Positions 56,176 to 64,000 of a stretch of 64,000 nucleotides of DNA are shown here, piece after piece. Each line of letters begins with the position of its first letter. Position 1 is the stretch's first letter. Both the position numbers and the translations under genes were made by a program. The notes beneath the pieces are model-generated. The model worked only from the letters and a program-made list of their open reading frames with translations, ran no database searches and was not told the origin of the DNA. The DNA is from Salipaludibacillus neizhouensis. Its GTDB lineage: Bacteria > Bacillota > Bacilli > Bacillales > Salisediminibacteriaceae. Location: positions 2,092,930 to 2,156,929 of the forward strand of contig NZ_KZ614146.1 of assembly GCF_002886185.1 (NCBI RefSeq), read 5' to 3'.

Positions 56176-56198
56176 GAAAAAGGGACACGGAGTGCCCC
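56176..56198 (-). terminator. tsf-pyrH intercistronic terminator
   Basis: On the minus strand GGGGCAC and GTGTCCC form a stem with one G-T pair, followed by TTTTTCC. It sits between tsf and pyrH and could act as an attenuator. Confidence 0.75.
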
Positions 56199-56216
56199 TC
56201 TATGATCCAGCAAATA

Positions 56217-57101
56217 TTATTTTTTAACTTGAGACATAACTTCTTCAGCGAAGTTTTCTTCCCTTTTCTCCATGCCTTCTCCAACTTCATAACGGAAGAA
56301 AGTTTTGATTTCCGCTCCTTTTGAAGATACATACTTGCCTACTTTTTGATCACTGTCTTTTACGAATGCTTGCTCATTCAAACAAGTTTCTTCGAAGAAT
56401 TTACCAAGTCGACCTTCAACCATTTTATCAACGATTTTCTCAGGTTTACCCTCGTTCATAGCTTGTTGCTTCAATACTTCACGCTCACGATTTACTTCAT
56501 CTTCAGAGACTTCTTCACGACGAACATACTTAGGATTTAAAGCAGCAGCATGCATCGCAACGTCTTTTGCAACTTGCTCATCTGCAGTTCCTGTAAGCAC
56601 AGTTAATACACCGATTCGTCCGCCCATATGAATATAAGCACCAAATGCTTCATTTTCTCCACCTTCAACAAGTGCGAAACGACGCAACGAAATTTTTTCA
56701 CCGATTTTTGCGATTTGGCTATTAATAAATCCTTTTAGAGTATCTTCTGAACCATCGAAAGATTGTCCTAAGGCTTCATCTACTGTAGTTGGATTATTAG
56801 TTAAAATATGACGTGCGATCTTATCCACCATATTAATGAAGTTTTCATTTTTTGAAACAAAGTCAGTTTCAGAATTGACTTCTACGATAACAGCACGATT
56901 GTTTTCTGTAACGATATGAGCAAGACCTTCGGCAGCAATACGGTCAGATTTCTTTTCTGCTTTGGCAATTCCTTTTTCACGAAGAAAATCAATTGCGCTA
57001 TCCACATCCCCGTCAGTTGCTGTAAGGGCTTTTTTGCAGTCCATCATACCTGCACCTGTTTTTTCACGAAGTTCTTTTACCATTTTAGCTGAAATAGCCA
57101 T
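56217..57101 (-). CDS. tsf: Elongation factor Ts
   Basis: A 294-residue nucleotide-exchange factor for EF-Tu. The N-terminal UBA-like domain has [18 protein letters not shown], and [10 protein letters not shown] begins the core domain. TAAGGAGG precedes the ATG. It follows rpsB after about 200 bases that include a hairpin, the common arrangement in bacteria. Confidence 0.97.
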   Translation of the reverse strand: MAISAKMVKELREKTGAGMMDCKKALTATDGDVDSAIDFLREKGIAKAEKKSDRIAAEGLAHIVTENNRAVIVEVNSETDFVSKNENFINMVDKIARHILTNNPTTVDEALGQSFDGSEDTLKGFINSQIAKIGEKISLRRFALVEGGENEAFGAYIHMGGRIGVLTVLTGTADEQVAKDVAMHAAALNPKYVRREEVSEDEVNREREVLKQQAMNEGKPEKIVDKMVEGRLGKFFEETCLNEQAFVKDSDQKVGKYVSSKGAEIKTFFRYEVGEGMEKREENFAEEVMSQVKK

Positions 57102-57253
57102 TCAAATTCCTCCTTAATTTATATCTTCTGTTTTATTTACATTTTAAGTATAGCGCTTGTTTTTAAATTTCGAAAACTATTTGGGATTCCCCCGGCGCTT
57201 TTTTACATTATTACCACTTTACAGCATCAACATAACCTGCAATAGTAATTTTA

Positions 57254-57294
57254 AAAAAAGGATGATAAAGGGTCTAGCCCTCTATCACCCTTTT
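57254..57294 (-). terminator. rpsB-tsf intercistronic terminator
   Basis: On the minus strand AAAGGGTGATAGAGGG pairs with CCCTTTATCATCC, followed by seven T residues. It is strong enough to stop a good share of rpsB transcripts before tsf. Confidence 0.82.
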
Positions 57295-57305
57295 GGACGA
57301 ACATT

Positions 57306-58004
57306 TTAAGCAGATGTTTCTTCACCCTGATTAGCTTCAATGATTGCATCAGCCATTTTCGCAGTAAGTAAACGAACAGCACGAATTGCATCATCGTTAC
57401 CTGGAATGACATAATCAATCTCGTCAGGATCACAGTTAGTGTCAACAATCCCAACGATTGGGATATGCAATTTATGAGCTTCAGCAACAGCGATTCGCTC
57501 TTTACGAGGATCGATAATAAATAATGCATCCGGTAGACGCTTCATCTCTTTAATTCCACCTAGGAATTTCTCAAGACGGTCCATTTCCTTAACAAGAAGG
57601 ACAACTTCTTTTTTAGGAAGGACATCAAACGTTCCATCTTCCTGCATAGTTTCGATCTCAACAAGACGAGCAATACGCTTACGGATAGTGTCAAAGTTAG
57701 TTAAAGTACCACCTAACCAACGTTGGTTAATGAAGTACATACCACAACGCTCAGCTTCTTCCTTAACAGAATCTTGAGCTTGTTTCTTTGTACCTACAAA
57801 AAGCATTGTTCCACCTTGCTCAGCTAAGTTACGAACAAAATTAAATGCCTCGTCAACCTTCTTAACTGTTTTTTGAAGATCAATAATGTAAATACCGTTT
57901 CTTTCTGTGAAAATGTAGCGATCCATCTTTGGGTTCCAACGACGTGTTTGGTGTCCGAAATGAACCCCTGCTTCTAATAATTGTTTCATGGAAATCACTG
58001 CCAT
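57306..58004 (-). CDS. rpsB: Ribosomal protein S2
   Basis: A 232-residue 30S protein. [30 protein letters not shown] and [12 protein letters not shown] are hallmark segments. The frame is open for 25 more codons upstream, but GAGGAGGTGAG precedes the ATG at 58004 and homologs start there. It is transcribed from a near-consensus promoter, with a leader of about 110 bases that may bind S2 for feedback control. Confidence 0.97.
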   Translation of the reverse strand: MAVISMKQLLEAGVHFGHQTRRWNPKMDRYIFTERNGIYIIDLQKTVKKVDEAFNFVRNLAEQGGTMLFVGTKKQAQDSVKEEAERCGMYFINQRWLGGTLTNFDTIRKRIARLVEIETMQEDGTFDVLPKKEVVLLVKEMDRLEKFLGGIKEMKRLPDALFIIDPRKERIAVAEAHKLHIPIVGIVDTNCDPDEIDYVIPGNDDAIRAVRLLTAKMADAIIEANQGEETSA

Positions 58005-58121
58005 TTCACTCACCTCCTCTGGTTTTTTAAATCCTCCGCTCGCATCTTCTCTAATTAAGACTTTAATTGAATAAAGCACCCTCGATTAGATCCGCAAGCG
58101 TGTGTAGTAACACCAAGAGAT

Positions 58122-58150
58122 AATATATCATATACATCATGCTATGACAA
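58122..58150 (-). promoter_or_regulatory. Sigma-A promoter for rpsB
   Basis: TTGTCA-N17-TATATT on the minus strand, 5/6 in both hexamers, with a TG one base before the -10. It lies in the gap after the swrB-like gene, separating rpsB from the chemotaxis operon. Confidence 0.75.
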
Positions 58151-58164
58151 GAGATGGAAGGAAT

Positions 58165-58662
58165 TTATTTATAAAATTTTAGGAGTAATTCAACCTCTCC
58201 AGCACCAATGCGTAATTCCTTTGCAATATCAGTTACAGAATTCCCCCGTTTGTAAAGCGACAATACTCTAGATGTTGTAGAAGAATCCAGAGCTATTTCT
58301 TCTGATGTTTCATCCGGAAGTGGAGGCTCATACTCTTTATAATCTTCTTCATGATCAGCGGAATCAGGAAAAGTATTTACTAAACTCTGATCAGGATCAG
58401 TTATTGGTTCTGGTATATTTTCTATCTTTCTATGTTCATTCACTTTAGGAGATGAATTAGCAGAAAGTTTACTAACCCTTCGAGCTAATCTTTCATTATT
58501 GTCTTTCATTTCTGTAGTATAAGATAGAAGAAGATCTTCTAATTCTTTCATTGTTTTTTCTTTATCTAAAGGTTTTGTACGCTCCATTCGCTGATAGAGA
58601 AGGATCATAATATAAAAACTTACAAAATGCAGCGCCAAACTTATGATTACTAAATATAGCAT
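58165..58662 (-). CDS. SwrB-like membrane protein (DUF6115)
   Basis: A 165-residue protein with one N-terminal membrane helix (LYLVIISLALHFVSFYIMIL), a charged coiled region and a C-terminal helical segment resembling a helix-turn-helix (RGNSVTDIAKELRIGAGEVE). It occupies the place of swrB (ylxL) between sigD and rpsB; SwrB in B. subtilis promotes flagellar basal-body maturation and swarming. Sequence likeness cannot be measured here, so no symbol is assigned. The ATG at 58662 follows AAAGGGGAC; the longer frame lacks such a site and adds a polar extension before the membrane helix. Confidence 0.85.
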   Translation of the reverse strand: MLYLVIISLALHFVSFYIMILLYQRMERTKPLDKEKTMKELEDLLLSYTTEMKDNNERLARRVSKLSANSSPKVNEHRKIENIPEPITDPDQSLVNTFPDSADHEEDYKEYEPPLPDETSEEIALDSSTTSRVLSLYKRGNSVTDIAKELRIGAGEVELLLKFYK

Positions 58663-58753
58663 TATTGTCCCCTTTGCCTTTATTACATCTCCATCATCAC
58701 TAATATAAGATATTAAACACATCGTTTCCTATTGATTGTAACACTTTTTGTTG

Positions 58754-60133
58754 TTATAAGGTCTCAAACTTAATTTCACTTTTCTCAATACGAAATAATA
58801 CATGGTCGTGCTTTGATATAATTTTCCGTTTATATTTACCAAAGTTTAGAACTGTATTTGGATAGATAGTCCGTTGAATTTTCACTTTCACATCATCCTG
58901 ACTAGCAAATAATTCTTCCAACTCCCCTAATTGCTCACTGGCTTCCTGCATAAGTTTATTAGACTCAAAAAGTGAATTTCTAATCCTGAGTTTCATTATT
59001 TTTTCTTGAGCATTTAGAGAACCTTCTGCTTCTTTCGTAACGATCCTTTTTAATAAGACACCTAACTTTTGAACATCGTCTCGAGCTTCCTTGAGTTGAA
59101 TTTTATATTTTTTCTCCGCGGTAACAATCGATTCACTTAAGCCGATGTATAACTCTGTAGGGGTACTCATATGGTTGCCAAGTTCATTAACCACTATTTC
59201 CACACCTGCTGAAATGCTTCCACCAACTATGTTTCCTTTTCCTTGATTACAAAACAACCGTCCTTGCGTTTCGACCTTGCTATGTAGTATAGACTTTGAT
59301 ACGTGGATATCACCTTTAGCTCGAATGTTGGCCTGATTTAAAAAAGAGGTCTTGATTTCTCCTTGTGCATCTATGAGACCTTTCCCTTGTGCAACCACTC
59401 CTTGATGTATGTAAATAGAACCACCCGAAACTAATTCGGCCGATTCAACAGAACCATGCACACGAATGTCTCCTTTTGCTTTAATTTCAAAGCCGGAAGG
59501 CACGTTCCCGCGAATGTTTACGTTTCCAACAAAGTCAATATTCCCAAAGTTTAAATCCAAATTCCCATTCACTTCAAAGATCGGATAAACATGTACGACT
59601 TTCGGTTCAACGGATACTTGACCATCTATCATCGAAATAATTTCCATGCCGTCGTCACTTATCCGCGTATTTTTTCCAGTTCGTAACTTTAGATCCTTTC
59701 CAGGTCTTGCTTTTATTTCCTCTCCGTAAACAGAAACACCTTTTTCTTCAGGAGTGGGGTTAATTTTCTTTCCTACAATTGTACCTGCTGTAACAGAAGG
59801 AATGTTTATCACTTGCTTTAAATTTTTATCCTCATCCCCTGGTGTTACTTCTGTTGAATCTCCTTTAAAACCTTCTAAGACGGTCCATAAACAAGCATCT
59901 ATCCCGTGTTTTGGCTTTTCTCCTTGAGCAACAGTAACGGGTAAACTAATTTCTTTCGAGACTATTTTTTCTAAAGTTTCTTTACTAATTCCATATACAA
60001 TTCCATGTTCCTCGAGGAACAATGTTAGATCTTCTAATTTCAACTCTTCTGGCAAAGAAAGATTTTGCTTAAGAGTAACCTCGAGTGCATCATTGTCAAC
60101 TTCTATCAATAGTACCTCATTTAGGCTATCCAT
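58754..60133 (-). CDS. DUF342 (FapA-type) family protein
   Basis: A 459-residue DUF342 protein. After an N-terminal domain of about 160 residues, the middle (about 175-320) is a right-handed beta helix built from repeated glycine-rich turns such as GDIRVHGSVESAELVSGGSIYIHQG; the rest is a helical coiled coil and a small beta tail. Similar proteins are encoded in flagellar/chemotaxis operons of Bacillaceae and Vibrio, but their function is unclear. GGGGGAG precedes the ATG. It starts 63 bases after sigD, in the same operon. Confidence 0.87.
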   Translation of the reverse strand: MDSLNEVLLIEVDNDALEVTLKQNLSLPEELKLEDLTLFLEEHGIVYGISKETLEKIVSKEISLPVTVAQGEKPKHGIDACLWTVLEGFKGDSTEVTPGDEDKNLKQVINIPSVTAGTIVGKKINPTPEEKGVSVYGEEIKARPGKDLKLRTGKNTRISDDGMEIISMIDGQVSVEPKVVHVYPIFEVNGNLDLNFGNIDFVGNVNIRGNVPSGFEIKAKGDIRVHGSVESAELVSGGSIYIHQGVVAQGKGLIDAQGEIKTSFLNQANIRAKGDIHVSKSILHSKVETQGRLFCNQGKGNIVGGSISAGVEIVVNELGNHMSTPTELYIGLSESIVTAEKKYKIQLKEARDDVQKLGVLLKRIVTKEAEGSLNAQEKIMKLRIRNSLFESNKLMQEASEQLGELEELFASQDDVKVKIQRTIYPNTVLNFGKYKRKIISKHDHVLFRIEKSEIKFETL

Positions 60134-60196
60134 TATAGGTTCTCCCCCAATATATGAAAATTGGAATATTCAAAAGTAATTAGGTTGGATAACAAA

Positions 60197-60967
60197 CTAT
60201 AAGTTATCTTTTTTCAATTTTTGCTGAAGTTTAAATAACGTTTTCGAATGGATCTGTGATATACGGGAAGTGGATAGATTTAGTACTTCTCCTATTTCGG
60301 TTAAAGTGAATTCTTCGAAATAAAACAAAGAAATAACAAGTTGTTCGTTCTCATTTAATGTTTTTATATATTTTGCTAATTCTTGATTTCTAGCTTTTGT
60401 CCCCAGACTTTCTTCAGGGGTGGGAGTTTGCTGGTCCACTATCGAAGAAGAATAGGTATCATCCCTCTCAGTATCAGAGGTAGGTTCATCAATGGATAGA
60501 AGATGGGAGAAAAAGCTTTCATTCATAGTATTAGTTACATCATTTGCACTCCATCCAAGTTCAGATGCCACTTCCTCAGAAGTTACATATCGACCATGCT
60601 GTTGTTCTAATTGCTCAATTGTTTGTTCCACCTTTTTTGACTTATCACGGATAGACCTTGGAAGCCAATCCTCTTTTCTTAATCCATCTATAATAGAGCC
60701 CCTAATACGAAAGGAAGCATATGTGTCGAATTTTAGTTCTCTTGTATGATCAAACTTTTCTAGAGCGTCGTAAAGACCAACTAATCCATGACTTCTTAAA
60801 TCATCTAGTTGTATGCTCCGGGGAAGGTTTACACTTATCCGCTGGACATGATAATCCACTAATGGCAAATAAACTTCTATCAACCGATCCCCAGCTAGTG
60901 GATCCCTGTCTTTTACCCATCGATCCCATACTTTTGTTAACGTCACTGATTCTTTTACCTTAGACAT
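60197..60967 (-). CDS. sigD: RNA polymerase sigma factor SigD (FliA family)
   Basis: A 256-residue sigma-28 factor for late flagellar, chemotaxis and autolysin genes. Region 2 has LPLVDYHVQRISVNLPRSIQ, HGLVGLYDALEKFD and FDTYASFRIRGSIIDGLR; region 4 ends with LTEIGEVLNLSTSRISQIH. GGAGG precedes the ATG. It lies downstream of the cheAWCD genes as in B. subtilis, so its amount depends on read-through of the long operon and the FlgM anti-sigma factor encoded elsewhere. Confidence 0.96.
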   Translation of the reverse strand: MSKVKESVTLTKVWDRWVKDRDPLAGDRLIEVYLPLVDYHVQRISVNLPRSIQLDDLRSHGLVGLYDALEKFDHTRELKFDTYASFRIRGSIIDGLRKEDWLPRSIRDKSKKVEQTIEQLEQQHGRYVTSEEVASELGWSANDVTNTMNESFFSHLLSIDEPTSDTERDDTYSSSIVDQQTPTPEESLGTKARNQELAKYIKTLNENEQLVISLFYFEEFTLTEIGEVLNLSTSRISQIHSKTLFKLQQKLKKDNL

Positions 60968-61038
60968 AGGAAACCTCCTATTTGCTCATAAAATATGTCA
61001 CATACATTTTCTAACCTTTATCTTTTCTCATTAACTTC

Positions 61039-61290
61039 TTATCCTTTAGTTTCTTGTTCCTTTTCTGTACCTTTAGTACTCTTAGGAAACTGCTCTTTCT
61101 CTACCAGATCCACGGTAATAAAACCCCAGATAATATGAAAAATTAATCCGATAAACAGAAATATCGCAAACGCAACACCACCGCGAAAAAGCGAGGTAAT
61201 GACAGAATTACTTGTGAGAGAAGAAGCAAAAACTACCAAGAAACCAAGAAGACTGGAAACTAGAATAAACAAAATTCTTTGTCTGCTCAT
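61039..61290 (-). CDS. Small two-helix membrane protein between cheD and sigD
   Basis: An 83-residue protein with two hydrophobic helices (about residues 6-27 and 36-60) and a Lys/Glu-rich tail. Its ATG overlaps the cheD stop (TAATG), and it is followed by sigD after about 70 bases, so it is clearly an operon member. B. subtilis has no gene here. I do not recognise the family. Overlap, strand and membrane composition make it a real gene; function is unknown. Confidence 0.8.
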   Translation of the reverse strand: MSRQRILFILVSSLLGFLVVFASSLTSNSVITSLFRGGVAFAIFLFIGLIFHIIWGFITVDLVEKEQFPKSTKGTEKEQETKG

Positions 61291-61790
61291 TATGCTTGAA
61301 TCACACCTTTATTTACGGTTCGAATTTCTAACACAGATGATTCAGGATCGAATTCAATGGTTCTGCCACTATTTCCTCCAACATCTTCAAACATGATAGG
61401 AACGTTAGCATCCGCTAAAATTCTTTTTACTGCCTCTACATTTCTCGGTCCGATTCTAGTAGCTTCATTACTAGAAGAAAACTTGAACATCTGCGCACCA
61501 CCAGCTATTTTTGCTTTCATGCGGTATTTAGATGCACCTTGTTCTAATAAATTTTCAAGTAAATCTGTAATAGCAGTGTCTGCATATTTTGCTCTATTCA
61601 ACTGTCCCGAACGCGCAAACGTCGAATCGGGAAGCATAATATGAGCCATTCCTGATATTCTTAAACGATCATCATACATAATGATACCAACACAAGATCC
61701 TAACCCAGACGTTCGAATGGTTTGTGGTGGCTTTGCTAGCTTTAAATCCGCCATTCCGACTTTCACGACATTACCCACGACACTACTCAT
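61290..61790 (-). CDS. cheD: Chemoreceptor glutamine deamidase CheD
   Basis: A 166-residue deamidase that converts receptor glutamines to glutamate and binds CheC. The catalytic cysteine is in GLGSCVGIIMYD, followed by GMAHIMLPDS and KIAGGAQMF. The frame begins inside the end of cheC; a TTG at 61793 and an ATG at 61790 are both behind AGGAG, and the ATG is preferred. Overlap with cheC and the small membrane gene shows one tight operon. Confidence 0.95.
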   Translation of the reverse strand: MSSVVGNVVKVGMADLKLAKPPQTIRTSGLGSCVGIIMYDDRLRISGMAHIMLPDSTFARSGQLNRAKYADTAITDLLENLLEQGASKYRMKAKIAGGAQMFKFSSSNEATRIGPRNVEAVKRILADANVPIMFEDVGGNSGRTIEFDPESSVLEIRTVNKGVIQA

Positions 61791-62424
61791 CAAGAGGTAC
61801 TCCTAACGAATGAAAAATTCTAATCAGTGATTCAGGGTCCGGCAACAAAAAGAAATGACCTTTTGATTGAATCGTTTCATCTTCTCCTAACTCATTGATT
61901 TCTGTATCTATTACTATCGCAAAATCACCAGCCTGTGACAGTTCAACAAGTCCAAAAGACAGGATTGCCATTGTCATATCTATCGCTAAATCTGGCGGGG
62001 TTGGCTGCATATTTAATTTCGTAAAGTCCGATAATGCTGACAAATATGACCCCGCCAATATATTGCCTACTTCATTTAATGCTGATGCACCCATTTCATT
62101 AATCGGCTCCTCACTAAAATCAATCGTTGAGTCCCCAACTAATTGCTGAACCAATCGGCTTGCTTCGTCAACCGGTAACATAAAAAACATATTACCTGGT
62201 GCATCCCCTTTTATACGGAGGAAAATAGCTGCCACGACCACTTCTTCTCCTCCTACTAAATTACTTATTTCATTAAAAGGAACTACCTTAACTGCAGGCA
62301 CCTTCATATCAATGGTTTTATTTAACATTTGAGATAAAGCGGTAGCAGCATTTCCAGCACCTATATTTCCAATTTCTTTAAGAATATCTAAGTGTTCGAG
62401 TCTAATATCGCTTAAATCCTTCAT
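61783..62424 (-). CDS. cheC: CheY-P phosphatase CheC
   Basis: A 213-residue CheC/CheX/FliY phosphatase with two active-site copies: KEIGNIGAGNAATALSQM near the N-terminus and NEVGNILAGSYLSALS in the middle. It removes phosphate from CheY and is stimulated by CheD, giving the adaptation loop found in B. subtilis. The ATG overlaps the cheW stop (TAATG). Confidence 0.95.
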   Translation of the reverse strand: MKDLSDIRLEHLDILKEIGNIGAGNAATALSQMLNKTIDMKVPAVKVVPFNEISNLVGGEEVVVAAIFLRIKGDAPGNMFFMLPVDEASRLVQQLVGDSTIDFSEEPINEMGASALNEVGNILAGSYLSALSDFTKLNMQPTPPDLAIDMTMAILSFGLVELSQAGDFAIVIDTEINELGEDETIQSKGHFFLLPDPESLIRIFHSLGVPLDE

Positions 62425-62903
62425 TATACGGACCTCTCGATATCTTTCATTTGCTCTCTTTCTGTTCGGTTTAACACCTTGTCCAAATTTAGTAAGATCA
62501 ATAGTCTTTTTTCAAGTTTTGCCACACCTTGAATATATTCTGCCTCCAAAGAACCTACTACCTCTGGAGGAGGTTCTACTGACTCCCGAGAAATATCAAT
62601 CACATCGTTAGCTGCATCTACCACTAAACCAACATCCATATTCCCTACCGTAACAATAATCACCCTTGTTGTATCCGTATGATCTATTGCCTCGATCTCA
62701 AATCTTTTACGAAGATCAATAATAGGCGTTACTACCCCACGAAGATTAATTACTCCCTCGACAAAATCAGGAGTACTTGGTACACGAGTTATATGCTCTA
62801 CTCGCTCTATTGACCTGACTTGGTCCACCTCAACTCCGTATTCTTCATCTTTCAACTGAAAAACAATTACTTTCATATCTTGTAAACCAGATCCTTCACT
62901 CAT
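62424..62903 (-). CDS. cheW: Chemotaxis coupling protein CheW
   Basis: A 159-residue CheW-fold protein that joins receptors to CheA. VFQLKDEEYGVEVDQVRSIE, FVEGVINLRGVVTPIIDLRKRF and GLVVDAANDV are the conserved parts. GGGAGG precedes the ATG; cheA ends about 70 bases upstream. Confidence 0.95.
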   Translation of the reverse strand: MSEGSGLQDMKVIVFQLKDEEYGVEVDQVRSIERVEHITRVPSTPDFVEGVINLRGVVTPIIDLRKRFEIEAIDHTDTTRVIIVTVGNMDVGLVVDAANDVIDISRESVEPPPEVVGSLEAEYIQGVAKLEKRLLILLNLDKVLNRTEREQMKDIERSV

Positions 62904-62971
62904 TGTCCTCGTCCTCCCTTATATTATTAATTGAAAATATGTTAAGTTCATAACCATTCACATAGAAACAT

Positions 62972-64000
62972 TTATTTTATTAAAGCATTGCAATCAATGA
63001 TTAACGCAACTTGTCCATTTCCAAGAATTGTGGCGCCAGATATAGCAAATGCATTGTTCAAATAGTCGCCTAAAGACTTTAATACTATTTCTTGCTGTCC
63101 AATAAAGGCATTTACTACTAATGCAGCCATTTTTTCGCCTTTTCGAATAATAACTATTGAATAAAATTCATCGTCTTCCCTTGTCTTAGGTACATCGAAG
63201 AAGTTTGTTAGGTTAATTAGTGGAACCACGCTGCCTCTAAAATCAATGACCTTCTGGTTGTGAGCGGCCATTATATCTTCTTTTTTAATAATAGCCGTTT
63301 CAATAATCGATGATAGTGGAACCGCATATTTCTCATCTTGAACTTCAACAAGCATGACAGAGATGATAGATAATGTTAACGGTAATTGGATTGAAAATAC
63401 AGTCCCTTGATCAAGCACAGAGTTAACAGTTACATGTCCACCTAATGATTCAATTTTATTCTTAACAACATCAAGACCTACGCCTCTACCTGAAATATCT
63501 GAAATTTCATCTGCAGTGCTTAATCCGCTTGAGAAAAGTAATTCATAGACTTGTGTATCCGTTAAGTTAGCTGCATTTTCTTGGGAGACAACGCCACGAC
63601 TAATTGCTTTAGCAAGCACTTTGTCACGGTTAATACCTGCACCATCGTCAGATACTTCTATAAATACATGATTTCCACTGTGATAAGCCTTTAACGTAAT
63701 TTGACCTTCTTCTGATTTTCCTGCTTGTTTTCTTACAGCAGGAACTTCAACACCATGGTCAATAGAATTACGTAACAAATGTACGAGTGGGTCTCCTATT
63801 TCGTCGATTACTGTTCGATCCAACTCTGTCTCCGCTCCAATAATATTTAAATTCATTTTCTTATCAAGATCTTTGGCAAGGCCTCTGACCATTCTAGGGA
63901 AACGATTAAATACTTGCTCAACAGGCACCATTCGCATATTAAGAATGATACTTTGCAGGTCTCCCGAAATACGTGACATATGTTCCACAGTTTCTGTTAA
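62972..64000 (-). CDS. cheA: Chemotaxis histidine kinase CheA, C-terminal part
   Basis: The frame runs off the window end, so only about 342 C-terminal residues are seen. The kinase domain shows the N box (HLLRNSIDHGVE), G1 (DDGAGI) and G2 (GRGVGLDVVK); after it comes the CheW-like regulatory domain (VPLSSIIETAIIKKEDI, then VIDFRGSVVPLINL). The histidine phosphotransfer, CheY-binding and most of the dimerisation domains lie outside. CheA phosphorylates CheY and CheB in response to receptors. Confidence 0.96.
   Translation of the reverse strand, partial: LTETVEHMSRISGDLQSIILNMRMVPVEQVFNRFPRMVRGLAKDLDKKMNLNIIGAETELDRTVIDEIGDPLVHLLRNSIDHGVEVPAVRKQAGKSEEGQITLKAYHSGNHVFIEVSDDGAGINRDKVLAKAISRGVVSQENAANLTDTQVYELLFSSGLSTADEISDISGRGVGLDVVKNKIESLGGHVTVNSVLDQGTVFSIQLPLTLSIISVMLVEVQDEKYAVPLSSIIETAIIKKEDIMAAHNQKVIDFRGSVVPLINLTNFFDVPKTREDDEFYSIVIIRKGEKMAALVVNAFIGQQEIVLKSLGDYLNNAFAISGATILGNGQVALIIDCNALIK

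Noticed and set aside
57251-57529. A 92-codon minus-strand frame overlapping rpsB
   Set aside because: It is a shifted frame of rpsB running into its terminator.
1-64000. CRISPR array, prophage, defence island, tRNA or rRNA
   Set aside because: No regularly spaced repeats, integrase, transposase, restriction or toxin genes, cloverleaf or rRNA stretches were seen. Coding content is conserved core genes throughout.

Overview
The window is a low-G+C chromosomal segment of an endospore-forming, motile member of the Bacillaceae. Gene order from cheA to spoVS follows the Bacillus subtilis che-sigD-rpsB-polC-nusA-infB-pnp-dapA-spoIIIE-pgsA-recA-rny-spoVS block almost gene for gene, but inverted. 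Spore genes (spoVS, dpaA/dpaB, ymxH, spoIIIE) and chemotaxis genes support a flagellated spore former. The korA/korB pair beside spoVS and the very acidic extracytoplasmic linker of RodZ suggest the halotolerant Oceanobacillus/Virgibacillus-type branch; that placement is inference. No tRNA, rRNA, CRISPR array, complete insertion sequence or prophage was seen.

Layout. 1-1247: 3'-truncated view of a citrate-Mg transporter gene, the only plus-strand gene, convergent with everything else. 1602-4214: two-subunit 2-oxoacid:ferredoxin oxidoreductase. 4655-9031: spoVS, ymdB, rny, recA. 9196-12632: DEAD-box helicase, cinA, pgsA. 13022-19616: rodZ, ymfK, ymfJ, the ymfI-ymfH-ymfF set linked to EF-P modification, and a GntR regulator. 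19726-25169: spoIIIE, ylzJ, tepA, rnjB. 25367-31022: dapA, dapG, asd, dpaB, dpaA, ymxH, which joins lysine/diaminopimelate synthesis to dipicolinate for the spore core. 31094-36231: mlpA, ylxY, pnp, rpsO. 36409-43578: ribF, truB, rbfA, ylxP, infB, ylxQ, ylxR, nusA, rimP. 43998-58004: polC, proS, rseP, dxr, cdsA, uppS, frr, pyrH, tsf, rpsB. 58165-64000: swrB-like gene, a DUF342 gene, sigD, a small membrane protein, cheD, cheC, cheW and the 3' part of cheA.

Most genes form long co-directional operons with overlapping or closely spaced starts. Many starts were moved to an internal codon because a clear Shine-Dalgarno sequence sits inside the longest reading frame (ymdB, dapA, asd, ylxY, pnp, rpsO, ribF, truB, infB, ylxR, polC, proS, pyrH, rpsB, swrB-like). 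Well-matched sigma-A promoters were read upstream of rny, rpsO, rpsB and ymfF, and a LexA-type box upstream of recA.

The coding content is conserved housekeeping and I found no convincing new multi-gene system. The unexplained material is between genes: a dispersed short hairpin repeat (at least six copies, two in tandem just before polC), a small element with inverted ends between dpaB and asd, a hairpin that buries the ymxH ribosome-binding site, a LexA-like box on the spoIIIE promoter, and a structured leader before korA.
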